This document shows positions 8,230 through 16,843 of a stretch of 35,712 nucleotides of DNA, one piece after another (position 1 is the stretch's first letter; every line of letters begins with the position of its first letter). A program made the position numbers and the translations under genes. Origin of the DNA: Mesorhizobium sp. (GTDB lineage: Bacteria > Pseudomonadota > Alphaproteobacteria > Rhizobiales > Rhizobiaceae); assembly GCA_004020365.1 (NCBI GenBank), contig SAQR01000005.1, positions 211,240 to 246,951 of the forward strand, in the 5' to 3' direction. Under the pieces are notes generated by a model. That model saw only the letters and a program-made list of their open reading frames with translations, ran no database searches and was not told where the DNA came from.

Positions 8230-8325
8230 CCTGCAATGTTATGCATATTCCTGCGCAAGTTCAATTGTTTGACGAATGCGGAGTAAATGCAGCAGAAATA
8301 GCAGGCAAAGACGCAGCGCAGGCGA
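8230..8325. promoter_or_regulatory. divergent promoter/operator region between regulator and tup operon
   Basis: On the minus strand TTGAAC (8264 to 8259) and TAACAT (8241 to 8236) are separated by exactly 17 bases, which would place the regulator transcript start at or next to its ATG 8229, giving a leaderless or near-leaderless mRNA. On the plus strand TTGACG at 8269-8274 is a possible -35 for tupB; no good -10 follows. An ATGCAT palindrome (8241-8246) and CAATTG (8262-8267) lie inside the minus promoter and could be part of an operator. All from inspection. Confidence 0.4.
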
Positions 8326-9024
8326 ATGGGAATGTCAGAAGGCCTAGATGCATGGCAGCTCATCGCGAGTGGCGACGCGACGCTGATCTCGATCGTGCGT
8401 CTTTCACTGACCGTCACCTTGGGCGCCGTTGCAGTTGCGGCCGTCGTGGGACTGCCGCTCGGGGCGTTGCTGGCACTGACGCGTTTTCCGGGACGTTCCG
8501 CGCTGGTCGTGCTGGTTAACGGCTTCATGGGCCTGCCGCCCGTAGTCGTCGGCCTGACCGTTTACCTGCTGTTATCGCGATCAGGGCCGCTCGGCGAGTT
8601 CGGCCTGCTGTTCACACCGGCCGCCATGGTCATCGCGCAGGCGCTTCTCGTCCTGCCGATCATCGCGGCTCTGACGCGCCAGACCATCGAGGATTTGTGG
8701 CGCGAATATCGCGACGAACTGACAGCGATGGGCGTCGGCCCGACAGGCCGGGTGGCGACGCTCTTGTGGGACAGCCGTTTCAGCCTGATCACCGCAATGC
8801 TGGCCGGCTTCGGGCGGGCGGCCGCCGAAGTCGGCACAGTCATGATCGTCGGCGGCAACATCGACGGCTTTACCCGAACCATGACCACCACGATCGCGCT
8901 CGAAACCTCAAAGGGAGACCTGCCGCTCGCGATGGGTCTCGGCGCCATCCTGATCGGCCTCATTCTTGCCATCAATGCCGCTGCCTGGGGCCTGCGATTG
9001 TGGTCGGAGCAACGGGTGGCTTGA
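8326..9024 (+). CDS. tupB: tungstate ABC transporter permease TupB
   Basis: A 232-residue inner-membrane permease with about five hydrophobic segments. The cytoplasmic coupling loop reads ELTAMGVGPTGRVATLLWD and is followed by GRAAAEVGTVMIVGGN, a stretch characteristic of TupB-type permeases, distinct from ModB. It forms the channel of an importer with TupC and TupA. ATG 8326 is taken as the start; ATG 8332 is an equally possible alternative. The stop overlaps the TTG start of tupC by four bases (TTGA). As the first gene of tupBCA-moeA-moeA, it is likely under control of the divergent regulator. Confidence 0.9.
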   Translation: MGMSEGLDAWQLIASGDATLISIVRLSLTVTLGAVAVAAVVGLPLGALLALTRFPGRSALVVLVNGFMGLPPVVVGLTVYLLLSRSGPLGEFGLLFTPAAMVIAQALLVLPIIAALTRQTIEDLWREYRDELTAMGVGPTGRVATLLWDSRFSLITAMLAGFGRAAAEVGTVMIVGGNIDGFTRTMTTTIALETSKGDLPLAMGLGAILIGLILAINAAAWGLRLWSEQRVA

Positions 9025-9749
9025 CGAAGCGGGCCGCGCTGACCGACCTTCCTCTCGTTCTGGACCGGGTCTCGCTCAGCGCCGGCGCCACGACCATGCT
9101 CGACCGCCTGAACCTGGCGATTACTCCCGGTGCGCCGACACTCGTGCTCGGTCCCAATGGTGCGGGCAAGACGTCACTGCTTCGGGTTTGCATGGGACTT
9201 GCCGCGCCTTCCGCAGGAACTGTAAGCTGGGGTGGGCGCACCGATCGCGGGCTCGGCCGCCGGGCAATGCTGCTCCAGAAACCTGTGATGCTGCGCCGCT
9301 CCGTCGCCGCCAACGTGGCTTACGCACTGGCGCAAGCTGGTTGTCCGCGCCATCGTCGCGCGGCACGCACCGAGGAACTTCTCGATCGTGTGGCCCTTCT
9401 GGGCCTGGCGGCGCGACCTGCGCGGCGCTTGTCCAGCGGCGAGCAACAGCGCGTGGCGCTTGCCCGCGCACTGGCGCGCGAACCCGAGATCCTGCTGCTC
9501 GATGAGCCCACCGCCAGCCTTGATCCCGCTGCAACCCGCCACGTCGAGGAGATCATCCTCATGGCCTCCCAATCGGGCACCAAGATCGTCATGGCTTCGC
9601 ACGATCTCGGGCAGGTGCGACGGCTCGCGGGAGATGTCGTCTTCCTCGTTCGCGGCCGACTGTGCGAGCACGCCAGCGTCGGTGATTTTTTTGATCGCCC
9701 GTCATCCGCAGAAGCTGCCGCCTTCATCCATGGGGAGCTCGTGCTTTGA
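9021..9749 (+). CDS. tupC: tungstate ABC transporter ATPase TupC
   Basis: A 242-residue ABC ATPase. Walker A is GPNGAGKTS near residue 45, the signature is LSSGEQQRVALARAL, Walker B is EILLLDEPTASLDP, and the switch histidine is in MASHDLGQVRR. It lacks the C-terminal molbindin domain seen in ModC, in line with TupC and with a separate regulator sensing the anion. TTG 9021 gives a four-base overlap with the tupB stop; an in-frame GTG 9000 is an alternative with seven more residues. Its stop overlaps the TTG of tupA. It powers tungstate import together with TupB. Confidence 0.88.
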   Translation: MTKRAALTDLPLVLDRVSLSAGATTMLDRLNLAITPGAPTLVLGPNGAGKTSLLRVCMGLAAPSAGTVSWGGRTDRGLGRRAMLLQKPVMLRRSVAANVAYALAQAGCPRHRRAARTEELLDRVALLGLAARPARRLSSGEQQRVALARALAREPEILLLDEPTASLDPAATRHVEEIILMASQSGTKIVMASHDLGQVRRLAGDVVFLVRGRLCEHASVGDFFDRPSSAEAAAFIHGELVL

Positions 9750-10609
9750 CCGCGGAAACGGAGCGTCCAGTGCTGAACCGTCGGCTGTTTATCGCAATTG
9801 CGGTCATTTTCACTTTCCTCGCCTGCAGCGGCGCATCGGCCAGCGCACAGGAACAGTCGATCGTCCTGGCCTCGACCACCTCGACACGGGATTCCGGCCT
9901 TTTCGACCACATATTGCCTCTGTTCACCACAAAGTCCGGTATCGAGGTGAGGGTGGTCGCGCAGGGAACCGGCCAGGCGCTCGATGCTGGTCGCCGGGGA
10001 GACGCAGACGTGGTCTTCGTCCATGCCAGGGCGCAGGAAGAGAAATTCGTCGAGCACGGTTTTGGCGTGAGACGCTTCGATGTGATGTACAATGATTTCG
10101 TCCTGATCGGGCCCAGAGGCGACCCGGCCGGCATCAAGGGTTCACCGGACATCGCAGTCGCCTTGACATCGATCCAGAGCAAGAAAGCCGCTTTTGTTTC
10201 CCGCGGCGACAAATCTGGAACCCACTTTGCAGAACTCGGACTCTGGAAGGCGGCAGGTGTCGATATCGCGGCGATGAAGGGGTCCTGGTACAAGGAGATA
10301 GGGCAGGGCATGGGCGCTGCACTCAACACAGCCAGCGCCATGGATGCCTACGTGCTTTCCGATCGCGCCACATGGTTGGCGTTCAAGAACCGCGGCGAAC
10401 TGGAGATCGTGGTCGAAGGCGACAAAAGGCTGTTCAACCAGTACGGCGTCATTCTGGTGAATCCGGCGAGGCATCCGAGCGTCAAGGCCGAACCCGGCCA
10501 ACGCTTCATAGATTGGCTTATCTCGCCTGAAGGACAGCAGGCAATTGGCGAATTCAACATTGACGGCCAGCAACTCTTCTTCCCGAACGCTGAGCAGAAG
10601 CGCTCCTGA
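9746..10609 (+). CDS. tupA: tungstate-binding periplasmic protein TupA
   Basis: A 287-residue solute-binding protein. The N-terminus has a signal peptide (RRLFIAIAVIFTFLACSGAS then SASAQ as a likely cleavage region). The mature start IVLASTTSTRDSGLFDHILP carries the serine/threonine-rich TTS motif that holds the oxyanion in TupA, and GTGQALDAGRRGDADVVFVHA, SRGDKSGTH and NQYGVILVNPARHP are typical landmarks. TupA proteins prefer tungstate over molybdate strongly, so this predicts W uptake. TTG 9746 overlaps the tupC stop; GTG 9770 is an alternative closer to the signal peptide. A 41-base gap leads to the first moeA. Confidence 0.92.
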   Translation: MTAETERPVLNRRLFIAIAVIFTFLACSGASASAQEQSIVLASTTSTRDSGLFDHILPLFTTKSGIEVRVVAQGTGQALDAGRRGDADVVFVHARAQEEKFVEHGFGVRRFDVMYNDFVLIGPRGDPAGIKGSPDIAVALTSIQSKKAAFVSRGDKSGTHFAELGLWKAAGVDIAAMKGSWYKEIGQGMGAALNTASAMDAYVLSDRATWLAFKNRGELEIVVEGDKRLFNQYGVILVNPARHPSVKAEPGQRFIDWLISPEGQQAIGEFNIDGQQLFFPNAEQKRS

Positions 10610-10650
10610 AGTCGGTTGCAAAGCGGTTCGCATCTGCCCCATCATCGGAC

Positions 10651-11781
10651 ATGATGAGAATGCAGCCTTCCGTCGGCGCGCTGACCGGTCTCGAAGCGGC
10701 TCTCGCCGCACTCCTCGACGGAGTGGAGCCGGTTGCGCCCACTCTTTTGCCGCTTGACCAGACGCTTGGGAAGATCGGCGCCGCCATGCCGCCCCTGGCA
10801 CACGCGCAGCCCATCCGCGACACGGCAAAGACAGACGGCTGGGCGTGCCGCGCGCTCGATCTTGCCGGTGCGTCGTCCTATTCGCCGCTGCTGCTGATGG
10901 CAATTCCGGTCTGGGTAGAGGCGGGCGGCGCCATGCCGGAGGGATGCGATTGCATGCTCGATGCCGATCTCATCGATTTTAGCGGCCCGATGCCCCAGGC
11001 ACTCGAGGAAGCAGCACCGGGCCAGGGCGTGCGACGCGCTGGTGAGGACATGGAGGCGGGCCGACCGCTGATCATTGCAGGGCAGAGGCTGTCAGCCGCG
11101 GACCTCCTGACCGTGCGAAGTGCAGGGATTGGCGAAATTGCGGTGCGGGCGCCGCAGGTGCGCCTGATCGATGTCGCCGCCCCAACAAGCGATACTTTCA
11201 CGGGCCATCTTATCGCCGACCTCGCAAGAACCTCTGGCGCGAAGGTGTTCGATATCGAAACGGTTACGCGCGACGCCGGATCCGTCGCCCAGGCGCTTGG
11301 GAATGCAGCGGGCGACTTGATCATCCTGATTGGAGGCACTGGTGCGGGGCGCGCCGACCCTACAGCCGACGCGCTTGCCGCGCGTGGGGCGCTCATCGCC
11401 CACAACATAGCGCTGCAGCCCGGTCGAACCGCGGCGATCGGCCGGCTCGACTCGGTCCCGATAATTGCGCTGCCCGGCACGCCCGATCAGGCCTTTGCCG
11501 CCTATCTGGCGCTGGTTCAACCGGCTATCGATCGCCTGTCGGGCAGGAGTGCCCGGCGACAGACGGTGCTGGCGCTGGAGCGAAAAATCTCCTCCACGGT
11601 CGGACTGGCCGAGATCGTCCTCTTGAAGCAGGAACAAGACAGATGGCGGCCGCTTGCGATAGGCGATTTTTCGCTGGACGCGATCCGCCTGGCGGATGCA
11701 TGGCTTGCTATCCCGGGCGGCAGTGAGGGCCGTGCCGCGGGAACATCAGTCGGCGCCTTTGTGTTCGACGATCCCAGGTGA
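10651..11781 (+). CDS. divergent MoeA-like molybdopterin-binding protein
   Basis: A 376-residue MoeA paralogue. It keeps the three acidic positions expected of the family (TAKTDGWA for SAMDGYA, RRAGEDMEAG, and GGTGAGRAD for GGVSVGxxD). It departs elsewhere: the KPGKP motif reads LQPGRTAAIG, without the lysines, and LPGNP reads LPGTPDQAFA. It is also somewhat short. It may bind pterin without inserting metal, act as a partner of the next MoeA, or have another substrate. It lies between tupA and a second moeA (seven bases to the next start), so it is probably expressed with tungstate import. ATG 10651 is taken; ATG 10654 and ATG 10660 follow closely. Confidence 0.8.
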   Translation: MMRMQPSVGALTGLEAALAALLDGVEPVAPTLLPLDQTLGKIGAAMPPLAHAQPIRDTAKTDGWACRALDLAGASSYSPLLLMAIPVWVEAGGAMPEGCDCMLDADLIDFSGPMPQALEEAAPGQGVRRAGEDMEAGRPLIIAGQRLSAADLLTVRSAGIGEIAVRAPQVRLIDVAAPTSDTFTGHLIADLARTSGAKVFDIETVTRDAGSVAQALGNAAGDLIILIGGTGAGRADPTADALAARGALIAHNIALQPGRTAAIGRLDSVPIIALPGTPDQAFAAYLALVQPAIDRLSGRSARRQTVLALERKISSTVGLAEIVLLKQEQDRWRPLAIGDFSLDAIRLADAWLAIPGGSEGRAAGTSVGAFVFDDPR

Positions 11782-11788
11782 GCCCGTC

Positions 11789-13729
11789 ATGACCAGATCC
11801 ACCCGCCAGGATGCCGGCCAGGAGCAGTTCCTGACGGTCCTGTCGCGCGACGAGGCGCTCGCCCGTTTCGAGGCGGTGCTATTTCCGCGAACGATCCCGA
11901 CCGAAGAACTGATGCTTGCGGATGCGCTTGGGCTGGCGCTTGCCAGTGATGTCACGGCTCCGATCGACGTGCCGCCCTTCGACCGTTCTAACGTCGATGG
12001 TTTTGCCGTGCGCGCCGCCGACTTGGCCACCGCGTCGGAGGCCCTTCCTGCCAGGCTGCTGCTCAACCGCGAAACTATCGCCTGCGGTGTCGCCCCGCAA
12101 ATCCCTGTGCTCGCAGGCACCGCCACCTCGATCGCGACGGGCGGGCCCGTGCCGCGCGGCGCCGATGCCATCGTCATGGTGGAGCACACACAACCGGCCG
12201 AAGGCGATGCCATCGAGGTCAGGCGCGGAGCCTCGCCCGGCCAGTTCATCTCGCATGCCGGATCCGATATTGCCCGCGGCGAGGTTCTGCTGCGCGCCGG
12301 AACGGTGATCGGCTCGCGAGAAATCGGCATGCTTGCCGCCTGTGGAATTGCGCTGGTGACGGTGGCGCGCAAGCTGCGCGTGGCGGTTCTGTCGACCGGC
12401 GACGAACTTGTCCAACCGGGCGACACCCTGGGACCCGCCGGCATCTACGACGCCAATGGCGCAATCGTCAGCGCCGCGATAACTGAAAATGGCGGCGAGG
12501 CGAGCTTTCTCGGCGCTTGTCCGGATGACGAAGCCACGCTGGAAGCCGCCATGCGCGAGGCGCTAGCGGCGCATGATGTGCTGATAGTGTCGGGTGGGAC
12601 GTCCAAGGGCGCGGGTGATGTCAGCCATCGCATCGTGAACCGTCTTGGCGCGCCCGGCATCGTTGCCCATGGCGTGGCGCTGAAGCCGGGAAAGCCGCTT
12701 TGTCTCGCCGTTTGCGACGGCAAGCCGGTCGTCGTGCTGCCGGGATTTCCGACTTCGGCCATGTTCACTTTCCACGACATGATCGTTCCCGTGCTGCGCC
12801 GCATGGCGGGCCTGCCGCCTCGGACCGAAGCGAAGGTCGCGGCAAAGGTTCCGTTGCGCATACAGTCCGAACTCGGCCGCACGGAGTTCGTGATGGTATC
12901 GCTGGTCGAGGGTGAGCAGGGGCTGGTCGCCTATCCCACCGGCAAGGGCTCGGGGGCGATAACGTCCTTTGCCCAGGCGGATGGCTTCATCAGCATCGAA
13001 GCTTTGGCCGACAATATGCCTGCCGGAAGCGAGGCGTCGGTTACGCTGTTCACACCGCACGTGCGTGTTCCCGATCTCGTGGTGATCGGCAGCAACTGCA
13101 CCGGCCTGGATCTTGTCGTGGGCATTCTGTTTCGCGCCGGCCTGACGGTGCGGTCCATAGCGGTCGGGAGCCTTGGCGGCCTGGCCGCGGCCAAGCAGGG
13201 AGAGTGCGATATCGCGCCCATCCACCTCTTCGACACCAGGACGCAAAGCTACAATGCGCCGTTCCTGAGCGAAGGCCTCGAACTCGTGCAGGGATGGCGA
13301 CGCATGCAGGGCATCGTCTACCGCCCGGGCGACGTGCGCTTCCAGGCGACCGACCCAGAGGAGGCGGTGCGAGCCGCACTCGCCGATCCCAATTGCATGA
13401 TGGTCAACCGCAACCAGGGCTCGGGTACGCGCATCCTGATCGACCAACTGCTTGGTCCGGCTCGTCCCGACGGCTATTGGAACCAGCCCCGCTCGCACAA
13501 TGCCGTCGCGGCGGCCGTCGCACAGAACCGAGCGGACTGGGGCGTCACCATTGCGCCGGTGGCGCGCTCAGCCGGGCTCGGTTTCATGGCGCTGAAGGAA
13601 GAGCATTATGATTTCGCGCTGGTCTCTGCCCGCAAAGAGCGACCCGCGGTGCAGGCCTTCCTTGCCGCGCTCGCTTCGCCTGAATTCAACGAGGCGGTCG
13701 AGCGCATGGGTTTTACCCGACCTGGCTAA
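11789..13729 (+). CDS. moeA: MoeA fused to C-terminal binding-protein-like domain
   Basis: A 646-residue protein. Residues 1 to about 420 are a full MoeA, which inserts Mo or W into adenylylated molybdopterin: RSNVDGFAVRAADL, GGPVPRGADAIVMVEHT, HAGSDIARGE, LSTGDELVQPGDT, SGGTSKGAGD, ALKPGKPLCLA and LPGFPTSAMF are present. Residues about 425-646 form a PF12727-type binding-protein-like domain (VIGSNCTGLDLVVGILFRAG, DIAPIHLFDTRTQSYN, NRNQGSGTRILIDQLLG, SHNAVAAAVAQNRADWGV). The start ATG 11789 has AGGTGA seven bases upstream and lies seven bases after the previous stop. The extra domain could bind the metal oxyanion or cofactor and feed the insertion site; such fusions are known in bacteria and archaea, but their ligand is not settled. 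Last gene of the tup operon. Confidence 0.9.
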   Translation: MTRSTRQDAGQEQFLTVLSRDEALARFEAVLFPRTIPTEELMLADALGLALASDVTAPIDVPPFDRSNVDGFAVRAADLATASEALPARLLLNRETIACGVAPQIPVLAGTATSIATGGPVPRGADAIVMVEHTQPAEGDAIEVRRGASPGQFISHAGSDIARGEVLLRAGTVIGSREIGMLAACGIALVTVARKLRVAVLSTGDELVQPGDTLGPAGIYDANGAIVSAAITENGGEASFLGACPDDEATLEAAMREALAAHDVLIVSGGTSKGAGDVSHRIVNRLGAPGIVAHGVALKPGKPLCLAVCDGKPVVVLPGFPTSAMFTFHDMIVPVLRRMAGLPPRTEAKVAAKVPLRIQSELGRTEFVMVSLVEGEQGLVAYPTGKGSGAITSFAQADGFISIEALADNMPAGSEASVTLFTPHVRVPDLVVIGSNCTGLDLVVGILFRAGLTVRSIAVGSLGGLAAAKQGECDIAPIHLFDTRTQSYNAPFLSEGLELVQGWRRMQGIVYRPGDVRFQATDPEEAVRAALADPNCMMVNRNQGSGTRILIDQLLGPARPDGYWNQPRSHNAVAAAVAQNRADWGVTIAPVARSAGLGFMALKEEHYDFALVSARKERPAVQAFLAALASPEFNEAVERMGFTRPG

Positions 13730-13746
13730 CCGAGATATCCGGGTTA
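13727..13746. terminator. palindrome holding both convergent stop codons
   Basis: TAACC (13727-13731) and GGTTA (13742-13746) are inverted around a central GATATC. The left arm contains the TAA of the moeA fusion gene, the right arm the TAA of mobA on the other strand. No T-run follows either way, so it is at best a weak bidirectional end signal. Confidence 0.25.
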
Positions 13747-14391
13747 AGGCTCGGCAAGGTGCGAAACCAGCCTTTCGGCCTCGGCAAAATCTTCGACCGT
13801 GTTGACATTGAAGAAGGGATCCACCGGCTTGTCCGGCCAGGACTGGGTTGCAACCTTGTAGCGAGCCGTCCACAGGTCGATCTTGCGAACCCCCTCTTCG
13901 ACGAGCGCATGACGCAATGCATCGCGCATCGCCACCTGCCACAGTCCGATGACAGGATGCGTCCGACGCGCTGACATCGCCACCGCCAGCTCCGCAGCTT
14001 TCGCCATGCGCGCCCGATGCAGCCGTTCGACGAGGTCGCGCGGCAAGAAAGGACAGTCGGCTGCGACGCTGACGATCCATTCGACATCGGGCCTGTTCGC
14101 CGCTGTCCAGTCGAGGCCGGCAAGCACGCCGGCCAGCGGCCCCGGATAGTTCTCGACCGGGTCGGCGACGACTGGAAGGCGAAAGCGGTCGAAGCGGGCA
14201 GGGTCGCCATTGGCGTTCAGCAGGAGCCCGTCGCATTGCGGGCCGAGGCGCTCGAGGACACGCTCGAGGATGCTGAGTCCGTCGATCCGACGCATGGATT
14301 TGTCGCCACCGCCCATGCGCCGGGCGAGCCCGCCGGCGAGAACGACGCCTAGGGTCGGCACTTTCTCATTCGCCATCGGCTCATTGACCAT
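13744..14391 (-). CDS. mobA: molybdenum cofactor guanylyltransferase MobA
   Basis: A 215-residue protein that links GMP to Mo/W-molybdopterin to make the bis-MGD cofactor used by formate dehydrogenase. The nucleotide-binding loop [16 protein letters not shown] is near the N-terminus; [33 protein letters not shown] and [16 protein letters not shown] are further family landmarks. ATG 14391 overlaps the fdhD end by 11 bases; ATG 14376 is an alternative start. It is cotranscribed after fdhD and convergent with the MoeA fusion gene. Confidence 0.93.
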   Translation of the reverse strand: MVNEPMANEKVPTLGVVLAGGLARRMGGGDKSMRRIDGLSILERVLERLGPQCDGLLLNANGDPARFDRFRLPVVADPVENYPGPLAGVLAGLDWTAANRPDVEWIVSVAADCPFLPRDLVERLHRARMAKAAELAVAMSARRTHPVIGLWQVAMRDALRHALVEEGVRKIDLWTARYKVATQSWPDKPVDPFFNVNTVEDFAEAERLVSHLAEP

Positions 14392-15271
14392 CGGCGGCTC
14401 CCTTGCGTCTGTGGCGCGGCGCTTCCTCGTCGACCGAAGCGAGGTCCTGGTCGAAGACGATGCGATCCTCGCCCGACAGCACGGCGAACCGCTTGCCGCG
14501 CGCCCGACCGACGAGCGTCAGGCCGGCCTGGCGCGCCAAATCCACGCCCCAGGCGGTGAAACCCGAGCGCGAGACGAGGATCGGAATGCCCATTCGAACC
14601 GTCTTGATCGTCATTTCCGACGTCAGTCTGCCCGTCGTATAAAGGATCTTGTCAGCCGGATCGATGCCTTGGCGATACATCCAGCCGGCGATCTTGTCGA
14701 CGGCATTGTGGCGCCCGACATCCTCCATATAGCAGACCGGCGTGCCTTGCCTGCAAAGCACGCAGCCGTGAATTGCGCCCGCTTCAAGATAGAGCGACGG
14801 CGTCGTGTTGATCGTGCGGGTCATCTGGTAAAGCCAGGAGGTGCGCAGTTCGGCTGCCGGCAGAACGATATTCAGCGCCTCGAGAAGATCGCCGAAAGCC
14901 GTCCCCTGCGCGCAGCCCGAAGTCTGCGTCCGTTTCCTAAGCTTCTGCTCGTAATTGGTGTTCCGCTCGGTACGAACGACCACGACCTGCAGGTCGTCGT
15001 CATATTCGACTTCGGTTACGACGTCGTCGGATTTGAGCATGTTCTGATTGAGCAGGTAGCCCAGCGCCAGATATTCGGGATAATCGCCGATCGTCATCAT
15101 CGTGACGATCTCCTGCGCATTCAGATAGAGCGTCAGCGGGCGCTCGACGGGGACGCGGACTTGAATGGCGGCGCCGGTATGATCGATGCCGCTGACCTGT
15201 TCGGTCAAACGGACGTCGTCCGGGTTCGGCAGGATGATGTCGGGGCCTGGTCGGGTTTTCATCTGCTGCAT
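14381..15271 (-). CDS. fdhD: formate dehydrogenase sulfurtransferase FdhD (FdsC), variant cysteine motif
   Basis: A 296-residue protein from ATG 15271 (MQQMKTRPG); ATG 15262 is also possible, while a longer N-terminal frame upstream reads as non-homologous. FdhD passes sulfur from a cysteine desulfurase to the bis-MGD cofactor before it enters formate dehydrogenase. Family landmarks are [42 protein letters not shown] and [20 protein letters not shown]. The usual CGVCG loop reads [10 protein letters not shown] here, so only the first of the two cysteines remains, whereas a new [11 protein letters not shown] group lies just before the EDVGRH motif. It heads an fdhD-mobA unit and is divergent from the canonical moeA. 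Confidence 0.92.
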   Translation of the reverse strand: MQQMKTRPGPDIILPNPDDVRLTEQVSGIDHTGAAIQVRVPVERPLTLYLNAQEIVTMMTIGDYPEYLALGYLLNQNMLKSDDVVTEVEYDDDLQVVVVRTERNTNYEQKLRKRTQTSGCAQGTAFGDLLEALNIVLPAAELRTSWLYQMTRTINTTPSLYLEAGAIHGCVLCRQGTPVCYMEDVGRHNAVDKIAGWMYRQGIDPADKILYTTGRLTSEMTIKTVRMGIPILVSRSGFTAWGVDLARQAGLTLVGRARGKRFAVLSGEDRIVFDQDLASVDEEAPRHRRKGAADGQ

Positions 15272-15456
15272 GGCGCTCTCATGAAAATTTGCAATCCCGC
15301 TCGCCGGAGTGGATGCGTTCCCTTCGGCTTGACGTCTACTATATAGCCTGTTCAAAACGAAAGGCCGGTCCATAAAAGCGCCTGCAAGCGCTGACTGGGC
15401 TTGCCGGATGGCGCCGAGCTGCCGGTTCGGCCAGATCCACAGAGGCTGAAGGCTCG

Positions 15457-16713
15457 ATGGCGCAACTTTCGGACGACTGCTTCGCTTTCGGCGGCCCAAT
15501 GCGATCGCTCGACGATACTGCCGCATTGATTGCTTCACGGGTGACCGTTGTCGACGAGACCGAAACCGTCCAGCTGGCGATTGCCGATGGGCGCGTCCTG
15601 GCGAGAGATCTGGTGGCGCCGCTGCCCCTGCCGCCGTTCACCAACTCAGCCGTCGACGGCTATGCACTGCGCGGCGACGACCTGCCGGGGACCGTTGAAA
15701 AAGCCTTGCCGGTGAGCGGCAGGATCCAGGCGGGGGTGGCGCCGGATCGGCCCGCCGCGCCCGGGCAAGCCATACGCATCTTCACCGGCGCTCCGCTGCC
15801 GGAGGGGGCAGACACGGTTTACATGCAGGAAGACGTCCGCGTCGACGATACCGGCAGGGTCGTCCTTCCGCCCGGCCTGAAAAGGGGAGCCAACGTGCGG
15901 CCGGCGGGCGAGGACGTTGCCGCAGGCAAGGTGGTCCTGCAGGCCGGCCAGCGCCTGCGCCCGCAGGACGTTGCACTCGCCGCGGCTCTCGGCATGACGC
16001 AGGTCGACGTTCGGCGCAAAATTCGCGTTGCGATCTTCTCGACCGGCAACGAGATCGTCGCGCCGGGAAATTTTCGGGGACCAGCCCAGCTTTTCGATTC
16101 GAACCGCTTCATGCTGATGGCCATGCTCGCAAGATTGGGCTGCGAGACCACCGATCTGGGCATTCTGACAGACGACAGCAGCCTGATCGCCGATGTGCTG
16201 AGAAAGGCTGCGCCGGGACAGGACCTGATCCTGACGTCCGGCGGGGTCTCGACCGGGGAGGCCGACTGCGTCAAGGCCGCCGTCGAGCGTGTGGGAACCC
16301 TGGTCTTCTGGCGGGTGGCCATAAAGCCCGGCCGGCCGGTCGCCATGGGGGTGATCAGGGGAACAGCCTTCATTGGGCTGCCCGGCAATCCGGTGGCGAG
16401 CTTCGTAACATTCGCCCATATTGCGCGCGCCGCAATCCTTGCACTGGCCGGCGCACGGCAGCAGCCGCCAATTTCGCGGCCTGTGCGGGCCGCCTTTTCC
16501 TACCGCAAAAAGCCGGGGCGACGCGAATATGTGCGGGTAAGCCTGCGTGGGACGCAGGACGGCACATATGAAGCCGTCAAATTCCCGCGCGAGGGCGCTG
16601 GCATGCTGTCTTCCTTGGTCCAAACCGACGGCCTTGTCGAACTCGGCGAGGAAATAGCCGAGGTCGAGCCGGGCCAGACCGTTCAGTTCCTTGCCTATTC
16701 GGACCTGAATTGA
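15457..16713 (+). CDS. moeA: canonical molybdopterin molybdotransferase MoeA
   Basis: A 418-residue full-length MoeA that inserts Mo or W into molybdopterin-AMP. Landmarks in order: TNSAVDGYALRGDDL, FTGAPLPEGADTVYMQED, VRPAGEDVAAG, FSTGNEIVAPG, TSGGVSTGEADCVK, VAIKPGRPVAMG, LPGNPVASFV, with domain IV at the C-terminus. ATG 15457 has GAAGG just upstream. This is the third MoeA-type gene in the window and the one closest to the standard family. It is divergent from fdhD and 130 bases upstream of the TusA-like gene, on the same strand as the formate dehydrogenase genes. Confidence 0.92.
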   Translation: MAQLSDDCFAFGGPMRSLDDTAALIASRVTVVDETETVQLAIADGRVLARDLVAPLPLPPFTNSAVDGYALRGDDLPGTVEKALPVSGRIQAGVAPDRPAAPGQAIRIFTGAPLPEGADTVYMQEDVRVDDTGRVVLPPGLKRGANVRPAGEDVAAGKVVLQAGQRLRPQDVALAAALGMTQVDVRRKIRVAIFSTGNEIVAPGNFRGPAQLFDSNRFMLMAMLARLGCETTDLGILTDDSSLIADVLRKAAPGQDLILTSGGVSTGEADCVKAAVERVGTLVFWRVAIKPGRPVAMGVIRGTAFIGLPGNPVASFVTFAHIARAAILALAGARQQPPISRPVRAAFSYRKKPGRREYVRVSLRGTQDGTYEAVKFPREGAGMLSSLVQTDGLVELGEEIAEVEPGQTVQFLAYSDLN

Positions 16714-16843
16714 CGAACGCCGTCGAGCCGGCGGCACGCAGTCTGCCAAGAATGCGGCGCGACGCCTGGCCGCTCTCATTTGCGCTAACCCCTGAGGCGG
16801 TGACCGTTGACGACCGGTGAGCGGTCCGCCATGTTGCGCCACC

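Noticed and set aside
15272-15538. N-terminal extension of FdhD
   Set aside because: The additional 89 codons lack family likeness and would run under the start of the divergent moeA.
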